Assembly: GCA_014084085.1 (NCBI GenBank)
Contig: NPFB01000012.1
Location: 795,298-817,942, forward strand
Source: Hondaea fermentalgiana
Taxonomy: Eukaryota; Sar; Bigyra; Thraustochytrida; Thraustochytriidae
Reading direction: 5' to 3'
DNA length: 22,645 nucleotides
The notes below the pieces were generated by a model, which was given only the letters and a program-made list of their open reading frames with translations, ran no database searches and had not been told where the DNA came from. Shown here in pieces: positions 1-7,393 of this stretch (position 1 is its first letter; each line of letters begins with the position of its first letter). Position numbers and translations under genes: made by a program.

Positions 1-1089
1 GGGGGGGGGCGCGGGCGGGTGCGGCGCGAAACGCCGCGGCGATCGGCGGTGGCGGCGGCGGAGGCGGCTCCGGGGCTGCTCCGGCAATCGAGCTTTAGCT
101 TTCTTTTCTCTCTCCCGTTCAAACCTCTTCTGCGTCCGCGGGCCGAGCCAACCATGGCAAAGGAAAGCGGACTTCCCGCCGCGCCGCGCAAGTGCGGAAT
201 GCGCGCGCCGCAAGTGAACGTCGCGCGCGCCAAGTCGCCTATCTCGCCAGGCCTTCTTTCCTTTTTTTTTCTTTTCTGCGCTTCTCGCCCACCCCGCGCG
301 TGCACGGCCGGGGCCCACCTTAACCACGCCTTCGCCCCTGCCTTGCGCTTTAGGGCCGCGCCCCTGCGCAGTACCTTCTTTTTAAGGCGGGTCTGTCGCC
401 GGCCCCCTCTGCGGCAGCGAGAAGCAGGGTATTAAAAAGCACGACCCAGTGTCCGAGGGTGCACACTGGGGGGCGTAGGTGGTCCTAGGCCATCTCTACC
501 GCGGTGGGACCGCCAGTTTAGCCTACTATGTGTGTGTTATTGGCCAATTGGAAAAAGGGAAAACCTCGGTAATGCAGGCGGCAACGAACTGCCGGGAAAA
601 GGGGAAAAAGAAGAGGTATCAAGAGTATCAAGAGGCGCGCGCCATGTTTTCTGCACGTGCTGCACGTGCTGCGCGGAGAAGCAGAAGCTGCCGCCACCTA
701 CCACTATCGCTGCTGCTGCTGCTGCCACTGCAGCGCGGGCCGGGCCGCGTCGAGTTCGGGGCGAGAAGAGGCCCGGGTCACGTCACGTCGCGCCGCGCTC
801 GCAACCAACCAACCATGGGCAAGCGACGGCGAGCAGCTGCGCTCCAAGGAAGCGCGCGTCGAGCGTCGTCGCGGCGTGGCCCAGGTGCAGACTGTGCGGG
901 CGGGGCACACGCCCTCGGCGCGAGGCTGGCGGAGGCTGGTCCGTGGCAGGGGTGGGGAGAGCAGCCGCAGCCGGGTGCAAGGCAAGATACTAGATAGGAA
1001 CCTGGCGGTTCGGCCCCGGGAACCTGCCTCCAAGCCCGGGCAAAAGCACGCAAGCAAAAGCGAGCGAGCGAAGATTGATGGAAATGAGT
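1..1089. other. GC-rich region without a supported gene
   Basis: This is the 3' flank of the folate gene, which runs on the minus strand. Several frames are open, but their products are low-complexity Arg/Ala/Pro strings without recognisable domains, as expected in GC-rich noncoding DNA. Visible elements are a G9 run at the window edge, a TATA-like TATTAAAAAG near 430, an 8-bp hairpin at 445-470, a short hairpin near 501-513, overlapping palindromes TTGGCCAA and CCAATTGG at 540-551 (a CCAAT box on both strands), two CACGTG motifs at 654-659 and 663-668, a short CTG run near 708-724, and AACC repeats near 803-815. It could be the promoter of a gene lying left of the window, but that is inference. 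Confidence 0.5.
445..470. other. Hairpin, 8-bp perfect stem
   Basis: CCCAGTGT at 445-452 is the exact reverse complement of ACACTGGG at 463-470, with a 10-nt loop. Two further short hairpins follow within 150 bp: GCGGT/ACCGC near 501-513 and CGGCA/TGCCG near 579-594. No known structured RNA family was recognised. Confidence 0.5.
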
Positions 1090-2298
1090 TTATTGCTGAG
1101 CGCGGTAGCGGCGGAGGGGGATCCGCTCCAGACCGAGCGCATGACGCGCGAGGTTGAGTGTGTTCTTGCAGAGCATGGCGATGGTCATGGGTCCGACGCC
1201 GCCTGGCACCGGAGTGATCAGACCTGCGATCGGCTGAACCTCATCAAAGGCGACGTCGCCGACAAGTCTGTAGCCCGCCTTCTTGCTGGCGTCTGGGCGG
1301 GAATTGATGCCCACGTCAATCACCACAGCGCCCGGCTTGATCCACGAGCCGCGGATGAACTCGATGCGTCCAACCGCCGCGATGACAATCTTCACAAGAG
1401 AACAAAAGAAAGGGGGGGAAAGAGGAAAGAGTCACGAAAAGAAAATGTGACCGTCGCGCTCGGTCAAAAGAGCAGTCAGTCAGTCAGTCAGTCAGTCAGT
1501 CAGTGTAAAGCTCAGACAACAAATGGCAGTCCAAAGACTGCCGATCAAACTTACGTCGGCCTGGCGCACAATGTCTTCAATGTTACGGGTCTTGGAATGC
1601 ACCACCGTGACCGTGGCATCCATGGAAAGAAGCATCTGGGCAGCTGGCATGCCCACAATGTTGCTGCGACCCACGACCACTGCATGCTTGCCCGTGCAGT
1701 CCACGTTCGAACGCTGCAAAAGCTCCACACAGCCCGCAGGCGTACACGGGAGCGCAAGAGGAGGATCCCCTCCGCGCAAGCACAGGTTGCCAATGTTCTC
1801 GGCCAAGAATCCATCCACATCCTTTTCGAGCTTGATACGCTTCAGCACCGTGCTCTCGTCGACATGATCAGGCAAAGGAAGCTGGACGAGGATGCCGTGC
1901 ACGTCATCACGCGCATTGAGCTCGTCAACAGCCTTGATAATTTCTTCTTGCGTTGCAGACTCCTCGAGTTCGATATTCACTGACAAGAAACCCACTTCGG
2001 CCGCGGCCTTCTTCTTCATACGTACATACGTACTCGAGTCCGGCCGGTTGCCCACGAGCACGACCGCCAAGCCAGGCTGCACATTATGTTCGGCCATGAG
2101 CTCCTCCACGGCGAGGCGAACTTCATTGCGAATCTCTGCGCTCAACTTCTTGCCGTCAATGAGGTTCGTCATGGACGCGCGGTCGCGCGGCTTGGCCTCG
2201 CTGCCCTTGTCTGCGCCCGTTGCCGTGCCCGCGGCAAGCGCTTTCGTGGCCTCCGAGGAAGCGTCGGCGTTGGTGCTCTCGACGCCTTGGGATCCCAT
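1090..2298 (-). CDS. folD: Bifunctional methylenetetrahydrofolate dehydrogenase / methenyltetrahydrofolate cyclohydrolase
   Basis: This enzyme interconverts 5,10-methylene-, methenyl- and 10-formyl-tetrahydrofolate with NAD(P) in one-carbon metabolism. The CDS has two exons on the minus strand, 2298-1555 and 1389-1090. They join in phase 0 at ...[12 protein letters not shown], giving 347 residues. Family motifs are in order: [13 protein letters not shown] with the Tyr91/Lys95 pair, VQLPLP around Gln139, EKDVDGF at 159-164, the nucleotide-binding [11 protein letters not shown] at 208-218, and [12 protein letters not shown] near the C terminus. No formate-THF ligase domain follows, so this is the bifunctional type. 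The start chosen is MGSQ at 2298. MTNLIDG at 2172 would give a 305-residue core typical of the family. The same frame stays open upstream to an ATG at 2622 and would add an Arg-rich leader resembling a mitochondrial presequence. Family assignment is secure; the start is not. Confidence 0.96.
1473..1504 (-). repeat. (ACTG)8 tetranucleotide array in the intron
   Basis: Eight perfect copies of CAGT on the plus strand read as ACTG on the transcribed strand, so the pre-mRNA carries repeated CTGAC, matching the general eukaryotic branch-point consensus. Because the unit is 4 nt and contains TGA across copies, it places a stop in every frame. Confidence 0.95.
1525..1542 (-). other. Intronic hairpin next to the 5' splice site
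   Basis: GGCAGTC at 1525-1531 and GACTGCC at 1536-1542 form a perfect 7-bp stem with a 4-nt loop. It starts 10 nt inside the intron from the GT donor at 1554-1553. The arm sequences contain CAGTC and GACTG, which match the downstream array and its complement. Confidence 0.7.
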
Positions 2299-2719
2299 CG
2301 TCTTGTCCGCTCTGCTCCGATCTCGCTCCACTCTAGCGCTTCGCTCTTTCGCTTCGCTTCGCTTGACTTGACTTGGCTTTGCTTTGCTTGCGCGACCGAT
2401 AGACCACGAGGCGACCGCAGATGCTCTGCCCGAGAGGCCTGCGCGCCTGCGCGATCGATGTTTCTGCTCTCGCAAGCTTTTCTGGCTTTGAAGTAAATGT
2501 CGTAGTCTCTCACTCACGCCCTGGAATACTTTCCAAGATGCATGATGAAGTTGCTGGCCGCAAAACAACACGGATGTACGAGGCTGATTCGTCGCACACG
2601 TGCGCCATGATCGTCTTGCCATCTAGTACGAGCGGCCCGAGGCCGAAAAGTAAAATGAGAGCAAATCTATTTTGTGCTTTGGCCTTGGCCTACCTTCCAG
2701 AGTGACATCATGATGATGA
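2299..2719. other. Intergenic region between folate gene and APEH
   Basis: It holds the 5' flank of the folate gene and the 3' flank of APEH, both on the minus strand. An in-frame open extension of the folate gene runs to 2622 and could be coding, but its composition (Arg, Ser, Ala, Lys) and the pentamer array inside it look like leader sequence. The APEH end has a doubled palindrome ATCATGAT near 2708-2727 that overlaps the APEH stop codon. Confidence 0.5.
2351..2390 (-). repeat. Degenerate pentamer array upstream of the folate gene
   Basis: Eight consecutive 5-nt units (GCTTC, GCTTC, GCTTG, ACTTG, ACTTG, GCTTT, GCTTT, GCTTG) keep exact register. On the gene's strand the consensus is NAAGC. 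It lies 53-92 bp upstream of the chosen ATG. Similar arrays occur upstream of three other genes in this window. Confidence 0.85.
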
Positions 2720-5137
2720 TCATGATGAAGAAGAGGATAACGATGACAATGGCAACAAGTGCTCGTGCAGAAAGAGCAAGAGCTCAAAGACCGCGTTGAG
2801 GTTCTGCTCTGTCGGTGCAATGGCATGACCGCTGTCCGGAAACATGTAAAGCTTCGAGGGCACGCCGCGCTCGCGAAGACTATAATGGAAATAAACGCCC
2901 TGGTGCGGCGGCACGCGCAAGTCCGAACTGCCCAGCAACGTCAGACACGGGATGCTCACGTTGGCTGCCACGCTCACAGGCGAACGCTCAAACAACAACT
3001 GCGTGCGCTCCGCCGTGACAACATGTTCGAGTGGTTTGCCCTCTGCCGACCCAAGAACCCAATCTGGAATGTCTGTTGCCACTAAATTGTAGTTGAGATT
3101 GAGAACTGGGTTCCAAAGCGCTGCGGCGCAAAAGAGGTCCTTGTACTGCGGATGGCCCGCCAGCCAGCCCGTGAGAAAACCGCCATGCGATCCGCCATAG
3201 ACGGCCACGCGTTTCGGGTCAAGCACATTTGCGTGCTCCTCAAGTGCGCGTTGCACAAGTTGGCCGCAGTCATCAACGTCGGCCACCCCGATCTCGCCCA
3301 CAAGTGCATTCAAAAGGTCCTCGCCAAAGCCCACCGAGCCACGGTAGTTCAATACAAAGACAGCAACACCTTGCTGGAAAAGAAAACTTTTCAACAACGA
3401 GAACGCGTCTCGTGGTGACGCGCTGAACGGGCCGCCATGAATAATCACCACACATGGCAAGTCGCCTTTGCTCCCCGTCGATGACGCGTCCTTCATGTAA
3501 GCGAGGTAACCCTCTGCGCCGCTTGCGATGCTCACGCGGTGCTCGTGCAGAGACGCGCGTGTGAAAAGCCAATCGCACGGAGCCTCCTTGTCGGCAATGC
3601 TTCTTGACACTTTCAAGTGTGGCTTGTTCCCATCGAGACGATCGTAAAGAGTTATGGCCACAATGCCACAAGAAGGTTTCTCGCGATCTGTAAAGCGCAA
3701 GAGCAGCATCTTTCCTGGGTGTGTGGTGGACGTGAAACGGATGAGAGCGCAGGCATCACGGATCTTGATTAGCTCGTATTCGCCTTCATTAAGGCTTTCG
3801 CTGCTCTCGTCGCACGAGATTTCCAAGGCAGTTACCTCATCTGTAGCGTCGAGGTCTACGAGAAACACAAGGTTCTGTCCTTGCGAAGGGGATTGCATCA
3901 AAAACCAGCGCGACGAAGGATCCCGGGCAAAGAGAAAGTTTGCCGCGCGAAGCGATCCATGGTAGCCGTAAATACCGGCAAATGCGCCCTTGGTTCCGGG
4001 TTCGGGTCTCTCGCGCTTGCGATTCACCACGACGCGCAAGTTCTCCAGCGCCGACCCAGAGAGTGTTGCCGCGTAAAGCTCAAAGCATGTCGTATGGCTG
4101 ACAAATTCATCTTCGCGCCCAAAAAACACGAGCTGCCCACTGCAACGCGCATACTGGGCTGCATAGGCAAGAGCCAGATGAGGCGTGAGACAGGTGCACG
4201 CGCCCTTGCCTTTGTCGTCGCCTTTTGCTTTGAGAGCATCGAGTGGCAAAAAGTAGAGCCGCGTCGTACGGTTGAGACAAAAGTTGAGACCCAATTTCCG
4301 TACAGGAGTCTCCACGCCGCTAAAGATGAGGCCGTCTCCAGCGAATTGTGGATCCGTCGGAACAAGGTTCTCGGGAATGCTTTCAATCTTTTGCACTGGA
4401 TCAGAACCTTCAAAATCCCAAAGAAAAATACTCGCCCGCGTCTTGCCCTCGAGCGTTTCGCCAAAGCTGTCTTCATATTCGTACTTTGCTTCCCAAAAGG
4501 GCTTGTCTTCTTTGACCTTATTCGCAGCTGTCTCATCTTCTGTGTTCGTCTCTTTCGTTCCTTCCTTGTTGTCAGGCGCAAAGGCGTTCGCATAACCTTT
4601 GGGTTTCGCCTCCTCGCCCACAAAGACGACCTTGTTTCCATCCGGACTCCACCGAATGCCACCAAACACAGCGTCATTGTAGACTTTTGAGGCCACCTCG
4701 GAAAGTTTTACGGCTTTCACAAGTCCGTGGCCAGGTGCCCACAGCTCAAGCCAGAGCTCCTTGTCGTCCTTGGCCCCTTTGCGGACGCGAATACTACGCG
4801 GAGACACTTTAGGATCAGCCTCGGCAGAATCCTGAAAACGACTCTCGAGCACCAAGGATCCACCGCTGCGCGCATCTTCCGGCACAGTATCCAGACGGAT
4901 AGCCTTTGTCTGGCTCGCTCCGGGCGCGAGGGCCTCGCTCGGCACGAGGTAGCGCTCGCGAGAGCCAACGTCTTGCATACGCACCGGGTCCACCTGCGAG
5001 AGCCGCAGGGTCACCACGCACGGCGCGCCGTCGACGCTGCCGGGCAGAGGGTCGATGTCCCCGCCTGCGATGCCGGGCCCCGCGCCCTCGCGCAGCGCCT
5101 GCAGGCCCGCTGCCACGCGCGCGCGCCGTGCCGCCAT
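2720..5137 (-). CDS. APEH: Acylaminoacyl-peptidase (prolyl oligopeptidase family, S9C)
   Basis: This serine peptidase removes N-acylated amino acids from blocked peptides, normally in the cytosol. The 805-residue frame has an N-terminal beta-propeller-like half with the blade motif FGGIRWSPDGNKVVFVGEE, and a C-terminal alpha/beta-hydrolase half. Catalytic signatures are IIHGGP (His567, oxyanion region), YGGSHGGF with nucleophile Ser650, SSDLRVP with Asp739 and DSGHA with His771. The Ser-Asp-His spacings (89 and 32) nearly match those I recall for the mammalian enzyme. TDIPDW after the nucleophile is typical of APEH. Oddities are a charged insertion (roughly residues 180-215) in the propeller and a C-terminal poly-Ser tail. 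The start MAARRARV at 5137 was chosen because the open frame above it enters the 5' end of the divergent gene at 5401. Confidence 0.94.
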   Translation of the reverse strand: MAARRARVAAGLQALREGAGPGIAGGDIDPLPGSVDGAPCVVTLRLSQVDPVRMQDVGSRERYLVPSEALAPGASQTKAIRLDTVPEDARSGGSLVLESRFQDSAEADPKVSPRSIRVRKGAKDDKELWLELWAPGHGLVKAVKLSEVASKVYNDAVFGGIRWSPDGNKVVFVGEEAKPKGYANAFAPDNKEGTKETNTEDETAANKVKEDKPFWEAKYEYEDSFGETLEGKTRASIFLWDFEGSDPVQKIESIPENLVPTDPQFAGDGLIFSGVETPVRKLGLNFCLNRTTRLYFLPLDALKAKGDDKGKGACTCLTPHLALAYAAQYARCSGQLVFFGREDEFVSHTTCFELYAATLSGSALENLRVVVNRKRERPEPGTKGAFAGIYGYHGSLRAANFLFARDPSSRWFLMQSPSQGQNLVFLVDLDATDEVTALEISCDESSESLNEGEYELIKIRDACALIRFTSTTHPGKMLLLRFTDREKPSCGIVAITLYDRLDGNKPHLKVSRSIADKEAPCDWLFTRASLHEHRVSIASGAEGYLAYMKDASSTGSKGDLPCVVIIHGGPFSASPRDAFSLLKSFLFQQGVAVFVLNYRGSVGFGEDLLNALVGEIGVADVDDCGQLVQRALEEHANVLDPKRVAVYGGSHGGFLTGWLAGHPQYKDLFCAAALWNPVLNLNYNLVATDIPDWVLGSAEGKPLEHVVTAERTQLLFERSPVSVAANVSIPCLTLLGSSDLRVPPHQGVYFHYSLRERGVPSKLYMFPDSGHAIAPTEQNLNAVFELLLFLHEHLLPLSSLSSSSS

Positions 5138-5170
5138 TCTTCTTGCGCAGCTTGAGATTGCTGGTTCGAT

Positions 5171-5198
5171 CTTTGCTTTGCTTCGTCGCTTTGCTTCG
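5171..5198 (-). repeat. Pentamer array upstream of APEH
   Basis: Units CTTTG, CTTTG, CTTCG, a 3-nt interruption, then CTTTG, CTTCG. It lies 34-61 bp upstream of the APEH ATG. On the APEH strand the units read CAAAG/CGAAG, close to the array upstream of the folate gene. Confidence 0.75.
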
Positions 5199-5286
5199 AT
5201 CCACGAAAGAAAGACGAACTCTGGGCTCCGTAACGGTGCATGAAACCGCGGCAAACGTAACCTACGCAACCTAACGACCACGCGCG

Positions 5287-5305
5287 CTCTCTCTCTCTCT
5301 CTCTC
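5287..5305 (+). repeat. (CT)9 dinucleotide tract
   Basis: A 19-nt perfect CT repeat 96-114 bp upstream of the ATG at 5401. It reads as GAGA repeats on the minus strand and sits within the divergent promoter. Pyrimidine tracts near transcription starts are common in several protists; a function here is not shown. Confidence 0.8.
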
Positions 5306-5400
5306 CAACTCGCTCTTTCGTCTCGTCCAAGCCACGCGCGCACGACCCGCCAGGTCCCTTTCGCCTGCGCGAGGCGAGCGGACTCCGGGCCCGAGACGCC

Positions 5401-6531
5401 ATGGCAGGGGAGCCAAGGCCGAGCCCTGCCGCGTCTCCGCGTGGTGACGCGGCCGAGGGGGCTGCCGAGGCAATAGGCCGGGGCGACGAGGCCAGCGGCA
5501 AGAGTGGCGGCCAAGACGATGCCGCCGAGGACAAGAAGAGGGGCTCGGAAGACGCTGCCTCGACGACAGAGCCAACGAAGCAGGCCGAGAAACAGGTTAC
5601 CGTCAGCGGAGAAAACGCAGCGGCCTCTGCCAAGGCGACAAGGGCTCGAGGAGGCGGCCTAGCTCCGAATGGGAGCGCCAAGTTTGTGCGCGTCGGGATC
5701 TCAGGACGATCAAAAGCAACTGAAGCTCACGAACGCCTTCGGCCATCGATCATGCTTGTGCCACCCGAAAAGTCGATCAGCGCCGAGATTCCAGTGCCCA
5801 GGTCCTCTGTGCCCTCAGATGTTGCCACGCAAAGCTCGACAACCCCCGCTCCATTCGCGTCTTCTCCGGGTGCAAATGGCATGGCTCATTCACATTCCAA
5901 TGCTCCGACACAAACACAGCGACCAGGCAAACGCCCAAGACCCTTGAATCCACTGGCATCGACCTCTTCTGCAATGTCTTCGGTCCTGCAACACCATCAG
6001 CAACAGGCACAACAAGCACAGAGACAAGCGCAAGGAGCAGCGGGTCGTGAAGGTCAGCAGCCCTCGCAAGTCATCAAAGCAAGGGATCCAAAAGTCAAGG
6101 CCGTCATTGCCAAGCTGGCAAAGCAACGAAAACAACAGCAACAACAACAACAACAGCTGCATACGCCGGGCCAAGAGGGACAAAATGCAAAGCAGCGAAA
6201 GCAGAAACAAAAACATCGGCAAAAGCCACGAGTTGCTCACATGCAAACGCAGTCCCCAATATCAGCAAACACCAGCTCGCTTCGACGGAACGGTGCCAAC
6301 TCTCGAGTCTACAGTGGAGAGAATTCAGATCAAAGGCTCTCGTTTTCTTCAGTACCTTCAGCTGCGGAGTCCTGGCTGACGTTCGCGCCTGGTAACGAGA
6401 ATCCTGGAGAGATAGCATCCAATACAAACGTTGGCTCATGGCCGGCATGGACCAAGGATATTTCTCGAGAAGCAAGCTTTCTCCTTCCTCTTCTCAAGCA
6501 AGCTCGCGAGCGCCGGGGGCAGCATCCTTGA
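5401..6531 (+). CDS. Disordered Gln-rich basic protein of unknown function
   Basis: The 376-residue frame is not recognised. Its composition is strongly biased. Residues 1-90 are Ala/Gly/Glu/Asp-rich. A possibly ordered stretch AKFVRVGISGRSK...RLRPSIMLVPPEK spans 93-124. A Ser/Pro/Thr region follows, then HHQQQAQQAQRQAQ at 198-211, a Q8 run at 245-252 flanked by KQRK, and the basic cluster KQRKQKQKHRQKPR at 264-277, which could be a nuclear localisation signal. The C terminus ends in a short amphipathic segment, REASFLLPLLKQARERR. The ATG follows a GAGACGCC context. It is divergent from APEH and may share its promoter. A nuclear or RNA-associated role is conceivable but only from composition. 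Coding is supported by the long frame and position, not by homology. Confidence 0.6.
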   Translation: MAGEPRPSPAASPRGDAAEGAAEAIGRGDEASGKSGGQDDAAEDKKRGSEDAASTTEPTKQAEKQVTVSGENAAASAKATRARGGGLAPNGSAKFVRVGISGRSKATEAHERLRPSIMLVPPEKSISAEIPVPRSSVPSDVATQSSTTPAPFASSPGANGMAHSHSNAPTQTQRPGKRPRPLNPLASTSSAMSSVLQHHQQQAQQAQRQAQGAAGREGQQPSQVIKARDPKVKAVIAKLAKQRKQQQQQQQQLHTPGQEGQNAKQRKQKQKHRQKPRVAHMQTQSPISANTSSLRRNGANSRVYSGENSDQRLSFSSVPSAAESWLTFAPGNENPGEIASNTNVGSWPAWTKDISREASFLLPLLKQARERRGQHP

Positions 6532-6800
6532 TTTCTTTATGACCACTCACACTCCTCTTAGGTATGTGAAAAAAAATTACGAAACTGACCCGAGTACACA
6601 CGTCGCTCGCTAGCCGTTTCACTATGTCCCGAACTTGTTGAAGCTGCCGGGGGACATGCATCGCCAGCCAGCCGGCCGGAGCCAGACAGAGGCGGCTGAA
6701 GCAAGCGCGGCGAATCGGGGCGTTTCGTGTAGAGAATGGATGATCGCGCTGCTTGACCTCCGCTGCCGCAGCCGCGTCGCCTCGGCCACGCGCTTCATGC

Positions 6801-6905
6801 TTTCTTTCGTTTCTTACGATTCTTTCTTTTTTCCTTTTCTTCTTTTCTTTGCGAGACGGAGAAAGAATGAAAGAAAGAAAGAAAGAAAGAGAGAAAGAGA
6901 CGGGA
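6801..6905. repeat. Pyrimidine tract followed by complementary purine tract
   Basis: An imperfect TTTC/TTCC-rich block (6801-6850) is followed after about 10 nt by a GAAA-rich block (about 6859-6905), including consecutive GAAA units. The two can pair as a long imperfect hairpin or cruciform. Confidence 0.75.
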
Positions 6906-7015
6906 AATCATGTGCCAGGCAAATAGCCAGAACAGAAGTCGATCGATCGGTTGGGCGCCGCGGAATTCTGAGGCGGCCTGACGTGAGTTCCAAGGACAGA
7001 AACCGAGTGCGGCCG

Positions 7016-7054
7016 CCTTGCCTTACCTTGCCTTGCTTTGCCTTGCCTTGCCTT
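7016..7054 (+). repeat. CCTTG pentamer array
   Basis: Seven units in register (CCTTG, CCTTA, CCTTG, CCTTG, CTTTG, CCTTG, CCTTG) plus CCTT. It lies about 340-378 bp upstream of the ATG at 7394. Its complement CAAGG is the unit seen at 15261. Confidence 0.9.
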
Positions 7055-7255
7055 CTCTGCCTCCGGGCGCCACGGTGTAGAACCGAGGCTTTGGGGGGCG
7101 ACTGCTCTCGAGCAAGCAAGCAGCAAAGGGGTAACATAACGCCTTTGAGCGCACAGCCAGGGGCGCCGCGCAGCCGGTGTTGCTGAGGCGTAGGTAGAGG
7201 TCGGCGGCGATTGGCGAAGGTAAAGCACGTTCATAGTTCTGCACCGCTCTCCTCT

Positions 7256-7290
7256 GCTCGGCTCGGCTCGGCTCGGCTCGGCACGGCACA
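7256..7290 (+). repeat. GCTCG pentamer array
   Basis: Five perfect GCTCG units (7256-7280) followed by GCACG and GCACA, then a related AGCTCGGCACAGC. It lies 104-138 bp upstream of the SAXO-HSP70 start codon. Confidence 0.9.
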
Positions 7291-7393
7291 GGTACAGCTC
7301 GGCACAGCAAACCCGAGCCTCGCGAAACCATCCCGTGCGCAGGAACCGCTGCAAGACCAGATAAGAAAATAGTATAAAGAACAGGAAACAAGG

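Larger units (their letters stand above)
1390..1554 (-). other. 165-nt GT-AG intron of the folate gene
   Basis: The sense strand begins GTAAGT at 1554 and ends in a pyrimidine-rich tract followed by TTGTGAAG at 1390. Removing it restores the conserved FolD stretch RQADIVIAAVG. If retained, translation adds about 20 residues and stops at a TGA at 1494-1492. The intron holds a 7-bp hairpin just after the donor and an eight-copy 4-nt array. It is the only intron I can support in the window. Confidence 0.93.
5138..5400. promoter_or_regulatory. Shared divergent promoter region, APEH / Gln-rich gene
   Basis: Only 263 bp separate the two divergent start codons. The region holds an interrupted CTTTG/CTTCG pentamer array (5171-5198) near APEH and a (CT)9 tract (5287-5305) near the plus-strand gene. 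No canonical TATA box was found. Its promoter role is inferred from position. Confidence 0.6.
6532..7393. other. Intergenic region with pyrimidine/purine tracts and pentamer arrays
   Basis: It is the 3' flank of the Gln-rich gene and the upstream region of the SAXO-HSP70 gene. It contains a pyrimidine tract followed by a purine tract able to fold back (6801-6905), a CCTTG pentamer array (7016-7054) and a GCTCG pentamer array (7256-7290). A frame open through 6635-7186 has no recognisable product and derives from these repeats. No gene was found. Confidence 0.6.

Noticed and set aside
19..1157. Several overlapping open frames of 90-170 codons in the left region
   Set aside because: The products are low-complexity Arg/Ala/Pro strings, differ between frames, and contain no domain. 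GC-rich DNA has few stops, so such frames are expected by chance.
1473..1504. Tandem repeat considered as a CRISPR-like array
   Set aside because: The 4-nt unit has no spacers, lies in a eukaryotic intron, and is a simple microsatellite.
1075..1983. Plus-strand frame of 302 codons
   Set aside because: It lies antisense to both exons and the intron of the folate gene, whose motifs are unmistakable. The product has no recognisable features.
3881..4690. Plus-strand frame of 269 codons
   Set aside because: It is antisense to the APEH propeller region. The minus-strand frame has family motifs; this one has none.
5160..5172. GGTTCGAT resembling a tRNA T-loop
   Set aside because: No acceptor stem, D arm or anticodon arm can be built around it.
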